A stretch of DNA of 25,028 bases, taken from contig JAUVXT010000007.1 of assembly GCA_030603465.1 (NCBI GenBank), positions 1 to 25,028 on the forward strand, in the 5' to 3' direction. Positions 17,401 to 24,667 of the stretch are shown one piece after another (the stretch's first letter is position 1; each line of letters opens with the position of its first letter). The notes below the pieces were generated by a model, which was given only the letters and a program-made list of their open reading frames with translations, did not search any database and was not told where the DNA came from. The translations under genes were made by a program, and so were the position numbers. Source of the stretch: Deltaproteobacteria bacterium (GTDB lineage Bacteria; Desulfobacterota; Syntrophia; Syntrophales; UBA2210).

Positions 17401-17643
17401 AATGACAGCGCCGTTAAAGTGCTGGGTGATGAGACGCTCAAGAACATTGCCCATGAACTGGTATCTGCCGTTCGCCGAAACGTCTCTATCGACTGGACCG
17501 TTCGTGAAAATGCCCGCGCCAATATTCGCGTCATCGTAAAGCGCATTCTGCGAAAATATGGCTATCCGCCTGATAAGCAGGAAAAAGCAACACAAACCGT
17601 CCTGGAACAGGCCGAAGTGCTTTGTGGAAACATAGCTGAATAA
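14458..17643 (+). CDS. hsdR: Type I restriction enzyme R subunit (nuclease and DNA translocase)
   Basis: The 1061-residue R subunit translocates and cuts unmodified DNA. The N-terminal PD-(D/E)XK nuclease shows Asp146 (RRPDVVVFVNG) and Glu160-x-Lys162 (AAMELKNP). The helicase core has Walker A TQGSGKS (338-344), DEAH (444-447), FTATPIE and the late motifs TGFDCP and QAIARVNR. A C-terminal helical domain follows, so the protein appears complete. The frame opens earlier, but ATG 14458 is chosen: AAGGGGG lies just upstream and it overlaps the rhuM stop by 8 bases (ATGAGTAA). About 35 extra residues (roughly 290-328) separate the YHQYHAVNKA segment from Walker A compared with remembered relatives. 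It is the last gene of the operon. Confidence 0.97.
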   Translation: MSKTSENTLEQTTLDWFESLGWQTAFGPDLAFDGVNPERSAKANYTDVILEGRLRTALKDINPNIPATSIDDALRKIIRTESPSLIENNRRFHRFLTDGVDVSFMDNGREVFDKVWLLDLADLENNDWLVVNQFTVVENRINRRPDVVVFVNGLPLAAMELKNPADEKATIRQAFNQFQTYKQDIPALFTYNELLVISDGLEARCGSITSGWDRFMPWRTVDGMEVAPKGSVELEVLINGIFDKRRLLDLILNFIVLEDDGAEVVKKIAAYHQYHAVNKAVECTLSACGITAEPGQLYAEFPALDELNPFGLGEHIVPPYGDQTKHFGGRRIGVIWHTQGSGKSLSMAFLAGKVIRHPAMKNPTIVVITDRNDLDDQLFGTFSRCRDLIRQTPMQAESRPHLRTLLNVPAGGVVFTTIQKFMPDEKGDQYPKLSDRENIVVIADEAHRSQYDFIDGYARHMHDALPKASFIGFTATPIERGDRSTPAVFGDYIDTYDMLRSIEDKATVPIYYEGRLAEIELDKDEWPAIDPEFEEITEGEEETAKQRLRTKWAALEAMVGTEKRIALVAEDLVSHAGERQSVMKGKVLIVCMSRRICVDMYNAIVKLQPEWHGGDDDKGIVKIVMSGAASDKLEWQPHIRNKARRETLAKRFKDPEDHLAVVIVRDMWLTGFDCPSMHTMYVDKPMRGHGLMQAIARVNRVFKDKPGGLVVDYIGLAYQLKRALADYTEAGGRGKATFDQEEAVAVMLEKYDIVVTMYHGFDYLSLMNATPAERLAGIAAAMEHIFQIEEGKTRYLESVTALSKAFALAVPHEEALKIRDEVGFFQEVRSALAKATVEGEGKTQEEMDTAIQQLVSRAVISDEVVDIFASVGLKKPDISILSDEFLEEVRQLPHKNLAVEVLRKLLNDEIKARSRKNVVQARSFSEMLEEAIIKYQNRAIEAAQVIEELIGLAKEMRRAQKRGEELNLNEDEVAFYDALEVNDSAVKVLGDETLKNIAHELVSAVRRNVSIDWTVRENARANIRVIVKRILRKYGYPPDKQEKATQTVLEQAEVLCGNIAE

Positions 17644-17772
17644 TTGGGATATAAAGTATCGTATCAACCATATGTAATAAAAAGCTACGACGTGAGTTAG
17701 TGGCCCGGTTCATCGGGCTATATAGTATCTGGGATGTGGAAGGTGTAAATAGAAACAACAGTGGATATCATT
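17644..17772. terminator. Weak hairpin after hsdR
   Basis: A short GCCCG-GTTCAT-CGGGC hairpin at about 17703-17718 follows the restriction operon, without a clear run of T. It may help end transcription. No tRNA or phage attachment site was recognised here. Confidence 0.25.
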
Positions 17773-17880
17773 ATGTCAAAAGACAAAATTACAAGAAGGC
17801 AAAAGGACATATCCCGTTTATTGAGGGAAAAGAAAAAGGTTCAGAAGGACAGGATCAGAAAGGGCAAAAAGAAACAGTAG
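17773..17880 (+). CDS. Possible very basic 35-residue peptide
   Basis: An ATG-TAG frame reading MSKDKITRRQKDISRLL and then REKKKVQKDRIRKGKKKQ. Roughly half the residues are lysine or arginine. It could also begin at the in-frame GTG at 17761. No strong ribosome-binding site is visible and no family is recognised. A longer overlapping frame (17700-17903) seems less natural because of its low-complexity tail. The composition would suit a nucleic-acid-binding peptide, but the frame may be chance. It lies 129 bases after hsdR on the same strand. Confidence 0.3.
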   Translation: MSKDKITRRQKDISRLLREKKKVQKDRIRKGKKKQ

Positions 17881-18024
17881 GAACTCATGAGGAAATAGGA
17901 TAGGGATTGGCTGTTAAGAGATAATGCCGATAATTCGATTTGACATGCCGCAACCATATTCCTATAGTATCGTAGTTGTATGGAAACATAGTATTGAATG
18001 ACAGGAACGGAGGTATTGGAAATT

Positions 18025-18552
18025 ATGGATTTTTACGAGGTGATTCGGACCAGAAGAAGTGTGAGGAAATTTAAGGCCGATGACATGCCGGAGGAGGTAT
18101 TAAAAAGAGTCCTGGATGCGGCCAGAATCGCTCAGAGTGGCAGTAACCGCCAGCCCTGGCGCTATATCATCATCAGGGACAAGGCGCGAATGAAAGAGAT
18201 GCTGCCTGTTTGTGGAGATCAGTCCTTCGTTGCGGAGGCGCCGGTCCTGATCGTGGCATGCGGAACGAATCTTAATTTTAATCGCGGCGGATATATGGGC
18301 GATTTCAGTATGCTGGTCGATGTTTCCATTTCCTTTGACCATCTGACGCTGGCTGCCCGCGCCGAAGGTCTGGGAACATGCTGGATCGGCTCCTTCAACA
18401 ATGACGGGGTGAAAAAATACCTTGAAATTCCCAATGATGTGCAGGTTGTCGCCTTAACGCCTCTGGGATATCCAGCCGATTCGGGTGCCTTTTCCGAAAA
18501 TACGAACCGAAAGAGTCTGGAAGAGATCGTCTGTTATGAAAAATACGAGTAA
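18025..18552 (+). CDS. Nitroreductase family protein (FMN-dependent oxidoreductase)
   Basis: A 175-residue enzyme of the nitroreductase fold. The N-terminus YEVIRTRRSVRKFKADDMPEE carries the Arg-Arg-Ser FMN-binding signature, followed by AQSGSNRQPWRYIII, another FMN contact. The region AARAEGLGTCWIGSFN and the late ALTPLGYPAD are conserved in the family. It is shorter than NfsA/NfsB, in the size range of the small group common in anaerobes. ATG 18025 is preferred because the family begins here; the GGAGG is 11 bases upstream, and an earlier ATG at 17998 would add nine residues. The physiological substrate is unknown. It is probably transcribed alone. Confidence 0.92.
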   Translation: MDFYEVIRTRRSVRKFKADDMPEEVLKRVLDAARIAQSGSNRQPWRYIIIRDKARMKEMLPVCGDQSFVAEAPVLIVACGTNLNFNRGGYMGDFSMLVDVSISFDHLTLAARAEGLGTCWIGSFNNDGVKKYLEIPNDVQVVALTPLGYPADSGAFSENTNRKSLEEIVCYEKYE

Positions 18553-18618
18553 CCGTTCTGACATTTGTGTTCAATAATCCGGGATGGTATATAGAAGGTG
18601 TAGTAGTCGAGGGGAAAA

Positions 18619-18819
18619 ATGCCGGACGATGTGTATTTAAAGATATCGATAATGTTCATTCTGATTATGTTCCTTTTCGGATCATTCCTGTGTTTATATG
18701 ATTTGCTGAAAGCAAAATCTCCTTCCCACAAAAGAGAAACCATTAAAAGGGTAACTGCCAGGATGATTATTTACATTGCTCTGGCCTGTTGTGCCGCATT
18801 AATATTGACGTATGGCTGA
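18619..18819 (+). CDS. Small membrane protein with two transmembrane helices
   Basis: A 66-residue protein with hydrophobic helices at about 8-30 and 46-65, separated by a basic loop (KAKSPSHKRETIKRVTAR). A good ribosome-binding site (GAGGGG) lies 5 bases before the ATG, supporting translation. The layout, especially the loop with KR-T-K-R-T-R entering helix 2, recalls the twin-transmembrane DUF2909 family, but this is a weak resemblance from memory. It lies 66 bases after the nitroreductase gene. Function is unknown; the basic loop should face the cytoplasm. Confidence 0.65.
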   Translation: MPDDVYLKISIMFILIMFLFGSFLCLYDLLKAKSPSHKRETIKRVTARMIIYIALACCAALILTYG

Positions 18820-19060
18820 CAGGGAAAAATCGGGAACAGCCACTTAATTCTTGGATTTTTTTCAAAGCGTGGGCGGAGGTAAATACTGGTGCGGTGAATC
18901 AGAGTGGGAGCCTCCGAACAGGTAGCCTCTAAACCGGGGGAGACATTAAATATTAACTGTTCACTAATATCGGTGACATCCTCAGGAATTCTCTGCTCCT
19001 GTGTCTGTCTGTTGTTGACTGAAAAATTCGGCGATAAGCAATAATTTGGTATCTTGTGCT
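18820..19060. other. Intergenic gap without a gene
   Basis: This gap lies between two converging genes. No coding frame, clear terminator hairpin or RNA gene was recognised. Confidence 0.4.
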
Positions 19061-19834
19061 TTAATCTCTGTGGCCCGGAAGTAGGCCTCGTTTGCTGTTT
19101 CGGATGAATTCGATCAGGTGGGCAATCTCCGGTATTTCTCCTGATGCTGCTTCCACTTTAGCCAGTGCCTCCTTTCGTAGAAGTTTCGAAAAGAAGAGGG
19201 CTTCCACCGCCTTTCTCAACGCCTTTCTGGTTTCGGAGGAAATGCCGGCACGCTTCAGACCGACGAAGTTAAGACCGAAGACGGCGCCATCGATGACGAG
19301 ACAGTAGGGGGGAACGTCATGCGTTACTTTGGAATAGGGTCCCGTCATGGAGAGTGTGCCTACATTGGAGAACTGGTGGACACCGATGTAACCGCTGAGA
19401 TTAGCGAGGTCTTCCAGTGTGACGTGGCCGGCAAGTACGGCATGATTGCCCAGTGTGCAGTTATTGCCCATTTTGACGTTATGCCCCACGTGAACGAAGG
19501 CCATGAGCATGCAGTTACTGCCGATTAAAGTCTCAGTACCTTCCCCTTCTCCTCGATGGATGGTGACGTACTCGCGGATGATCGTGTTGTCGCCTATCCG
19601 GCAGTAGCTCTTTTCGTCGTTATAGTGATAGTCCTGCGGGGCATCGCCGACAACGGCGTTTGCATGAATCTTGACATTATTGCCTATGGTGGTCCAGCCG
19701 TTGATATAGACGCGGGGACCAATGCGGCATCCGTCACCTATGGTTACTTCATCCTCGATTACCGTATAGGGGCCGACGTGGATGTCTTCTCCCAGTTTTA
19801 CGTCTGGGCCGATTACCGCAGTTTCATGAATCAT
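19061..19834 (-). CDS. lpxA: Acyl-ACP:UDP-N-acetylglucosamine O-acyltransferase
   Basis: A 257-residue enzyme that carries out the first step of lipid A synthesis, transferring a 3-hydroxyacyl chain from ACP to UDP-GlcNAc. Left-handed beta-helix hexapeptide repeats run from residue 2 to about 185 (for example IGPDVKLGEDIHVG). The catalytic histidine is H118 in AFVHVGHNVKMGN, and GLNFVGLKRAGIS begins the C-terminal helical part, as in E. coli LpxA. AGAGGAGAA sits just before ATG 19834; the longer frame to 19933 is not needed. The gene is outside the usual lpxD-fabZ-lpxA-lpxB cluster, with no partner gene next to it. It implies that the organism builds an outer membrane with lipid A. Confidence 0.95.
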   Translation of the reverse strand: MIHETAVIGPDVKLGEDIHVGPYTVIEDEVTIGDGCRIGPRVYINGWTTIGNNVKIHANAVVGDAPQDYHYNDEKSYCRIGDNTIIREYVTIHRGEGEGTETLIGSNCMLMAFVHVGHNVKMGNNCTLGNHAVLAGHVTLEDLANLSGYIGVHQFSNVGTLSMTGPYSKVTHDVPPYCLVIDGAVFGLNFVGLKRAGISSETRKALRKAVEALFFSKLLRKEALAKVEAASGEIPEIAHLIEFIRNSKRGLLPGHRD

Positions 19835-20185
19835 GATTTCTCCTCTTGAAAGGGGAACATAGAGTAAAATCCCCCCTGCGTCAAGAGGAAGTGATGAAGA
19901 ATCTGTGCGTTTAAATAGATGGTGTGTTCGCATTTATATGACAGCACTATTGAAGGGCTGGAAGGGATTAAAACTAGCGGAAGAAACCATGAATAGTCGG
20001 CGCAACATGGGCAACCATAAAGGAAGGGGAATATTGTACCAGAAATGTGGGAAGAGTATTGAGAGAATAATTCACTTTACAAGAGACAGGGCACGTGAGA
20101 TAACGCCCATCGAAGACATAAGAGTTGCAATTAAATGTAGGAATAATGGATCAAAACGATTAATAATATTATAGTGTGTGATTGA
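19835..20185. other. Intergenic gap between divergent genes
   Basis: This 351-base gap separates leftward lpxA from the rightward peptidase gene and should contain both promoters. An 89-codon frame (19905-20174) crosses it but lacks a ribosome-binding site and any recognisable motif, so it is not called a gene. Confidence 0.4.
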
Positions 20186-20755
20186 ATGGAAGAAACGAGG
20201 ATTATCAACATACCCGGAATGGGTGACGTCCGTATGCGGAAGAGCAGGCGGGCGACACGCTTTTCAATCTCTGTGACAAACTCGGGCGATATCCGCATTA
20301 CCATTCCCCGCCGTGGTACGATAGGGCAGGCGAAGGCATTCCTACGTGAAAAATCAGTCTGGGTGGCAAGGCATCGAGAAAATGCATGCCGTCTCCGTCT
20401 GCGTCACGAAGCGCTTGTTGCACACTGTAAGCCGATATCCCGGGAAGAAGCGACGATACTATTGCAGGAACGACTCGGCCATCTCGCTTGGAAATATGAC
20501 TTTTCCTTCAATAAGGTCTCCATACGGAATCAGAAGACACGATGGGGAAGCTGTTCGGCAAGAAATAATATCAGCCTCAACGAAAGGCTTACCCGGCTTC
20601 CCCGTCGACTCATGGATTATGTCCTCCTCCATGAACTGGTTCACACCCGTGTGAAAAACCACGGAGAGGATTTCCGGCGGGAACTGGGAAAATATGTTGA
20701 GGATGTCAGGGGATTGCGCCGGGAACTACGGGAATATCGTCTGGGATTATTCTGA
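20186..20755 (+). CDS. YgjP-like zinc metallopeptidase (DUF45)
   Basis: A 189-residue member of the YgjP/DUF45 metallopeptidase-like family (M48-related). The family hallmark QKTRWGSCS is at 116-124, and the zinc site HELVH (149-153) with a third ligand His159 (VKNHGEDF) is intact. The N-terminal part is beta-rich (RISVTNSGDIRITIPRR type), as in homologues. It is a cytoplasmic protein without signal peptide or membrane helix. No clear ribosome-binding site precedes ATG 20186, so the start could be at the ATG ten codons further on. Substrates of this family are not established. It converges with the response regulator gene, with a hairpin repeat between them. Confidence 0.88.
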   Translation: MEETRIINIPGMGDVRMRKSRRATRFSISVTNSGDIRITIPRRGTIGQAKAFLREKSVWVARHRENACRLRLRHEALVAHCKPISREEATILLQERLGHLAWKYDFSFNKVSIRNQKTRWGSCSARNNISLNERLTRLPRRLMDYVLLHELVHTRVKNHGEDFRRELGKYVEDVRGLRRELREYRLGLF

Positions 20756-20760
20756 TTGGA

Positions 20761-20798
20761 AGTCGAAGATTTCCCGCAACTTGCTGCGGGAAGCTTAA
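20761..20798. repeat. Interspersed hairpin repeat, family B, copy 1
   Basis: TTCCCGCA-ACTTGC-TGCGGGAA forms a perfect 8-bp stem, flanked by AGTCGAAGA and GCTTAA. It matches 24668-24706 along nearly its whole length. It lies exactly in the 68-base gap between two converging genes and could serve as a two-way terminator, though T runs are short. Confidence 0.7.
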
Positions 20799-20823
20799 GT
20801 CGTCGAATCAGTGACTAACTCTA

Positions 20824-21555
20824 TCAGCAATTGTCGTGATCGAAGATGTAGCCCACCGACCGGCGGCTTTTGAAGTAGACAGGTTTCTGGGGGTTGTCTT
20901 CAAAATAACGTCGAAAGCGCACGATGAAATTATCCACCGTTCTTGTTGATGTTTCCCTCGTGTACCCCCAGCATACTTGAAGTAATGTCTGGCGTGAAAG
21001 CGATTTTCCCTTGTTGGCAATGAAGAATTTCAGGAGTTTTATCTCCTGTTCTGTCAGGGTAACTGAATCGGCCTTGCACCGAGTGACACCGGTGTCCAGA
21101 TTTACCACATTACCGCCAAAGGAGTAGCTACCCGAGAGGTGATCGCCTCCCTTTTTGTCAGAGGCATTCTCATCACGATACCAGGATACCTTTGTGAGAA
21201 GCCGTTCGATACGCAGTAAAAATTCATCGAGATTGAAGGGTTTTGCGAGATAATCATCGACGCCGGATTCGAGACCCTTGATCCTGTCGTCGGGGTCTCC
21301 TTTGGCCGAAACGATGAGAATGGGAATTCGCTCATCATCGAGTCGGATGCTTTGCAGTACCGATATGCCGTCGATGTGGGGGAGCATGATGTCCAGAACT
21401 ATCAGGTCGGGCGACAGCTCCTGCCACTTTTTTAAACCGGAAATGCCGTCGGCGGCGATAGAGACATCATAACCCCTGAGGGACAGGTTCAGTTTCATCC
21501 CCTCCGCTATATGGAGATCATCTTCTATTATGAGGATGCGTTTTTTCCCTGAAAT
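20824..21555 (-). CDS. OmpR/PhoB-family response regulator, apparent ATT start
   Basis: A 243-residue transcription regulator. Read from ATT at 21555, the receiver domain begins SGKKRILIIEDD, giving the acidic pocket (E11, D12, D13), the phosphoacceptor D55 (LIVLDIMLP) and K105 (LAKPF). The C-terminal winged helix (about 145-240) ends TRTVDNFIVRFRRYFE and SRRSVGYIF. The first ATG (21498) would delete the first strand and acidic pocket, and no ATG, GTG or TTG exists between the kinase stop and that point. AAAGGAG stands 7 bases before the ATT, which makes it the best start; a CTG 11 codons further up is an alternative. It follows the kinase gene by 17 bases and is surely its partner. Confidence 0.88.
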   Translation of the reverse strand: MSGKKRILIIEDDLHIAEGMKLNLSLRGYDVSIAADGISGLKKWQELSPDLIVLDIMLPHIDGISVLQSIRLDDERIPILIVSAKGDPDDRIKGLESGVDDYLAKPFNLDEFLLRIERLLTKVSWYRDENASDKKGGDHLSGSYSFGGNVVNLDTGVTRCKADSVTLTEQEIKLLKFFIANKGKSLSRQTLLQVCWGYTRETSTRTVDNFIVRFRRYFEDNPQKPVYFKSRRSVGYIFDHDNC

Positions 21556-21562
21556 GGCGAGG

Positions 21563-21569
21563 CTCCTTT
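21563..21569 (-). promoter_or_regulatory. Ribosome-binding site that decides the ATT start
   Basis: On the reverse strand AAAGGAG is followed by the spacer CCTCGCC and then ATT. Strength and 7-base spacing are those of an ordinary initiation site, and no standard start codon is within reach. Confidence 0.65.
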
Positions 21570-21572
21570 CTC

Positions 21573-22541
21573 TCAGGCTTCCTGTTTCTTTTTGTATGGA
21601 AGCTGTACCGTAAAAACAGATCCGTGCCCCTCACCTTTGCTGCGGGCGATGACCCTGCCTTTATGAATCTTTGCTATATTCTGCACCAGGTTGAGCCCGA
21701 TGCCGCTTCCTTTGGCAGTCATATTGTCCGATCTCCCTACCTGGTAGAATTTCTTGAATATCCTCTTCAGGTCCCTCTTGTCGATGCCGATACCGCTGTC
21801 TTCAAAGCTGATATGCAGTTTCCTCTTTTTCGGCCGGAAGGTGATGACGATTTTGGGAATATCCGACCGGTTGTACTTGATGGCGTTTGTGATCAGATTT
21901 ATCACGAGCATTTCGAATAACGACCGGTTGATAAGGTAGGGAAAGGCTTGCCCCGAGGGGTTATGAATGGCGATCTCGCAGTCGGGGAAAAGGTGTGAGT
22001 TTTTATCGTAAAATTTCGTCACCACTGCGACCAGATTCTCTTCGAGAAACTCGCCACCAAAGGTTTTGCTTTCGATTCGGGCAAGATCGAGGATGCGGTT
22101 CGTATTATCTGCAAGCCGTTTTACGTCCTGGAGCATGAAACGGAGATACTTGATCTGATCTTCACGGGAGAGCTCATGCTGCAAAAATGTCTCCAGATAG
22201 AGATTCAAAGATGTAACCGGCGTTTTGAGTTCATGCGTGAAATTATTGATAAAATTGTGCTGCATTCGGTAGAGGCGGACACTTTTCTGGTAGTATGCGA
22301 AGATAATGAATATTCCCAGAAGAATAATCGCCACAAGGATTGAAAGTACCAGAATCACGACCCATGTCTGGGATGTGAAGATCTGTGCTGCGTCGAGATT
22401 GGATTTTTCTACGATGGCAGCCAGTCCGGCGCTGACCTCTATGTACCAGTAGATATAGAGGGTCAGAGATGAGGCCAGGGCAATGATGGAGAAAACAAAT
22501 ATTAAAATGGGGTGGAAAAACCACTTTGTCCGGTCAATCAT
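21573..22541 (-). CDS. Membrane sensor histidine kinase
   Basis: A 322-residue kinase. Two transmembrane helices (about 8-33 and 60-84) bracket a periplasmic loop of only about 26 residues, and there is no HAMP or PAS domain. The HisKA box FTHELKTPVTSL has the phospho-accepting His103. The ATPase domain shows the N box NLITNAIKYN (Asn219), the G1 box DSGIGI (248-253) and the G2 box GSGIGL (278-283), all intact. With such a small outside loop, it likely senses a membrane signal or a partner protein. It is transcribed leftward ahead of the response regulator, with 17 bases between them. Target genes are not apparent; the divergent radical SAM gene is a candidate by position only. Confidence 0.93.
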   Translation of the reverse strand: MIDRTKWFFHPILIFVFSIIALASSLTLYIYWYIEVSAGLAAIVEKSNLDAAQIFTSQTWVVILVLSILVAIILLGIFIIFAYYQKSVRLYRMQHNFINNFTHELKTPVTSLNLYLETFLQHELSREDQIKYLRFMLQDVKRLADNTNRILDLARIESKTFGGEFLEENLVAVVTKFYDKNSHLFPDCEIAIHNPSGQAFPYLINRSLFEMLVINLITNAIKYNRSDIPKIVITFRPKKRKLHISFEDSGIGIDKRDLKRIFKKFYQVGRSDNMTAKGSGIGLNLVQNIAKIHKGRVIARSKGEGHGSVFTVQLPYKKKQEA

Positions 22542-22800
22542 AGTATCCGATTTTTACACCAGGTCGTGCGATCTGTCAACAGCAAGTGACATACTGGTGA
22601 GGGTACTCCGGACGTGTTTCCGGTTCGATACAAAAGGGAATGGGGTGTCCAGCAGTAACCGTTTTACTAATCGATGCATACCACAGGTCTTCAGATGTAA
22701 AACTTTTGTAAAACCCCTCGGGGGGGCCTATCTTTCCCCGCTCTTCTATATTACAAGGCAACTTCTCAGCAGAAATTACGTAAGAACGAGGAGGAAAAGA
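22542..22800. promoter_or_regulatory. Divergent promoter region, kinase and radical SAM genes
   Basis: This 259-base gap lies between genes transcribed away from each other. A GC-rich run CCCCTCGGGGG is at about 22715-22726. No cobalamin riboswitch box was seen, although the rightward gene has a B12-type domain. No gene is apparent. Confidence 0.35.
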
Positions 22801-24528
22801 ATGACAGTGAATCACACCACACACCCCCGTGGAACCCGTGCACGAGTACTCCTGTCCAGTGTCTTCGGACCCTATGCCGAAGACGATGAGTACGGAAGCC
22901 GGACCATCAATCCCATGGAGCTCTATCACAATCAGGTAACGCGGGTTCAGGGCGCCTTTTCCCTTCGCATGTTTCATAATTCCTTCGGATTGATGCTTAT
23001 ACAGTCCAATATCGATGCGCCCTGTACACTTCTCGATTTTCCCACGCTGGATTGTTTTATCGAAGAGATCCGAGATAATACCTATGACATTATCGGCATC
23101 AGCGCCATTATCCCCAATGTGGGGAAGGTGCGGAAGATGTGCGAACTGATTCGCCGGTTCCAGCCCCGTGCGACGATCATAGTGGGGGGTCATGTCACCA
23201 ACAAGGGGAATATCCGCGATATCGTCGATGCCGATTTTATCTGCAAAGGGGAGGGCATCCGGTGGTTTCGCCGCTATCTCGGGCAGGATGAAGACGCACC
23301 GATACGGCATCCCATGATACAATCGGGATTCGGGTCGCGTATAGTGGGGATCAATCTCCCCCAGCGACAGGGTGATACGGCGGCCATGCTGATTCCCTCA
23401 GTCGGCTGTCCCGTGGGGTGTAATTTTTGTTCCACATCGGCGCTCTTCGGGGGGAAGGGACATTTTCACAACTTTTATGAAACTGGCGACGAACTCTTTT
23501 CCGTCATGTGCGAGATCGAGGAAAAGCTCAAGGTTCGATCCTTTTTTGTCATGGATGAGAATTTCTTGATACACCACAAGCGGGCGCTGCGTCTGCTGGA
23601 ATTGATGGAGGAGAAGGGAAAAAGCTGGGCATTGTTCATTTTCAGTTCTGCCAGGGTCCTTAAGTCATATAGCATGGAACAGCTCGTCGGATTGGGAATC
23701 TCCTGGGTATGGATGGGACTGGAGGGGAAAGAGAGTTGCTATCAAAAGCTCAAGCATGTAGACACAAAGTCGCTGGTGCGTGAACTTCAGTCGCATGGCA
23801 TTCGTGTCCTAGGTTCATCCATCATCGGCCTGGAAAACCACAAACCCGAAAATATGGATGAAATTATTGACCATGCCGTGAGCTATGATACGGATTTCCA
23901 TCAATTCATGCTCTATACACCCATTCCCGGCACACCGCTCTACGAAAAGCATAAGCAGGCAGGGACGCTCCTTTCCGATGAAGAATTTCCACCGGCCGAT
24001 ACACACGGCCAGTATCGCTTCAATTACCGCCACCGGCACATAACAGATAACAGGGAAGAAGGGTATATTCTCGACGCATTTCGCCGCGATTTCGAGGTCA
24101 ATGGTCCCAGTCTTGCCCGGTTAATCAGGACCTTCTTGAAGGGATGGCAGCGCTACAAAGACAATCCCAGCAGGAGAATTCGGGATCGCTTTGCCTGGGA
24201 AGTAAGACCGATCCGAACGACATACGCGGGAGCGGTGTGGGCCATGAGAAAGTGGTATGATGGAAATGAAGCGATGAGAGGTAAGATGGATTCCCTCCTG
24301 AAGGATCTCTACAGTAGCTTTGGATGGAAAACGAGGATAATCGCGCCCCCCATCGGCATGTATATCTACTGGTCAATTAAACGGGAGGAACGAAGGCTGG
24401 CCCGCGGCTGGACCTACGAACCCGAAATACGCAAAATCCAAAAACGAGGTCAGGTCTCAACATTTGACACTGTGTTGCAAAAAAGCCACAGAATGCCTGA
24501 GCAAATTAAGATAGGACGATCTGCCTAA
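22801..24528 (+). CDS. B12-binding-fold radical SAM protein of unknown function
   Basis: A 575-residue protein. Residues about 70-165 form a cobalamin-binding-type Rossmann domain (DIIGISAIIPNVGKVRKM, IIVGGHVTNKG, ADFICKGEG), but without the DxHxxG lower-ligand motif. The radical SAM domain follows, with the [4Fe-4S] cysteines in CPVGCNFC (C203, C207, C210), FVMDENF and MGLEG. A C-terminal extension (about 400-575) is helical and basic with no motif I know. The frame is open 318 bases earlier, but ATG 22801 is chosen because GAGGAGG precedes it and upstream sequence opposes the kinase gene. Family relatives modify lipids, cofactors and natural products; the substrate here is unknown. Confidence 0.88.
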   Translation: MTVNHTTHPRGTRARVLLSSVFGPYAEDDEYGSRTINPMELYHNQVTRVQGAFSLRMFHNSFGLMLIQSNIDAPCTLLDFPTLDCFIEEIRDNTYDIIGISAIIPNVGKVRKMCELIRRFQPRATIIVGGHVTNKGNIRDIVDADFICKGEGIRWFRRYLGQDEDAPIRHPMIQSGFGSRIVGINLPQRQGDTAAMLIPSVGCPVGCNFCSTSALFGGKGHFHNFYETGDELFSVMCEIEEKLKVRSFFVMDENFLIHHKRALRLLELMEEKGKSWALFIFSSARVLKSYSMEQLVGLGISWVWMGLEGKESCYQKLKHVDTKSLVRELQSHGIRVLGSSIIGLENHKPENMDEIIDHAVSYDTDFHQFMLYTPIPGTPLYEKHKQAGTLLSDEEFPPADTHGQYRFNYRHRHITDNREEGYILDAFRRDFEVNGPSLARLIRTFLKGWQRYKDNPSRRIRDRFAWEVRPIRTTYAGAVWAMRKWYDGNEAMRGKMDSLLKDLYSSFGWKTRIIAPPIGMYIYWSIKREERRLARGWTYEPEIRKIQKRGQVSTFDTVLQKSHRMPEQIKIGRSA

Positions 24529-24588
24529 TCACAACAGGAACCGCTTTCACTATAGACATAGGCGCATATCAAAGTATCCATTTTCCGC

Positions 24589-24643
24589 TTGAACTGAACA
24601 GCGAGCGCTAACCCCGCTGCTTGCGGTGGGGTTAGCGAGCGAA
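24589..24643. repeat. Interspersed palindromic repeat, family A, copy 2
   Basis: This 55-base unit pairs with the copy at 2932-2986 (48 of 55 bases). Here the hairpin is better: CGCTAACCCC facing GGGGTTAGCG is a perfect 10-bp outer stem. The better-paired copy is presumably closer to the ancestral form. Confidence 0.75.
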
Positions 24644-24667
24644 TATAAAATAAACAATTTCCTTGTC

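Noticed and set aside
19905..20174. An 89-codon rightward frame between lpxA and the peptidase gene
   Set aside because: No ribosome-binding site, no recognisable motif or secondary-structure pattern, and it overlaps the expected promoters of two divergent genes.
22483..22800. N-terminal extension of the radical SAM frame
   Set aside because: It lies partly antisense to the kinase start, its translation does not look conserved, and a strong ribosome-binding site directly precedes ATG 22801.
22542..22800. Possible cobalamin riboswitch ahead of the B12-fold gene
   Set aside because: No B12-box-like sequence or suitable stem arrangement was seen; the only GC-rich run is short.
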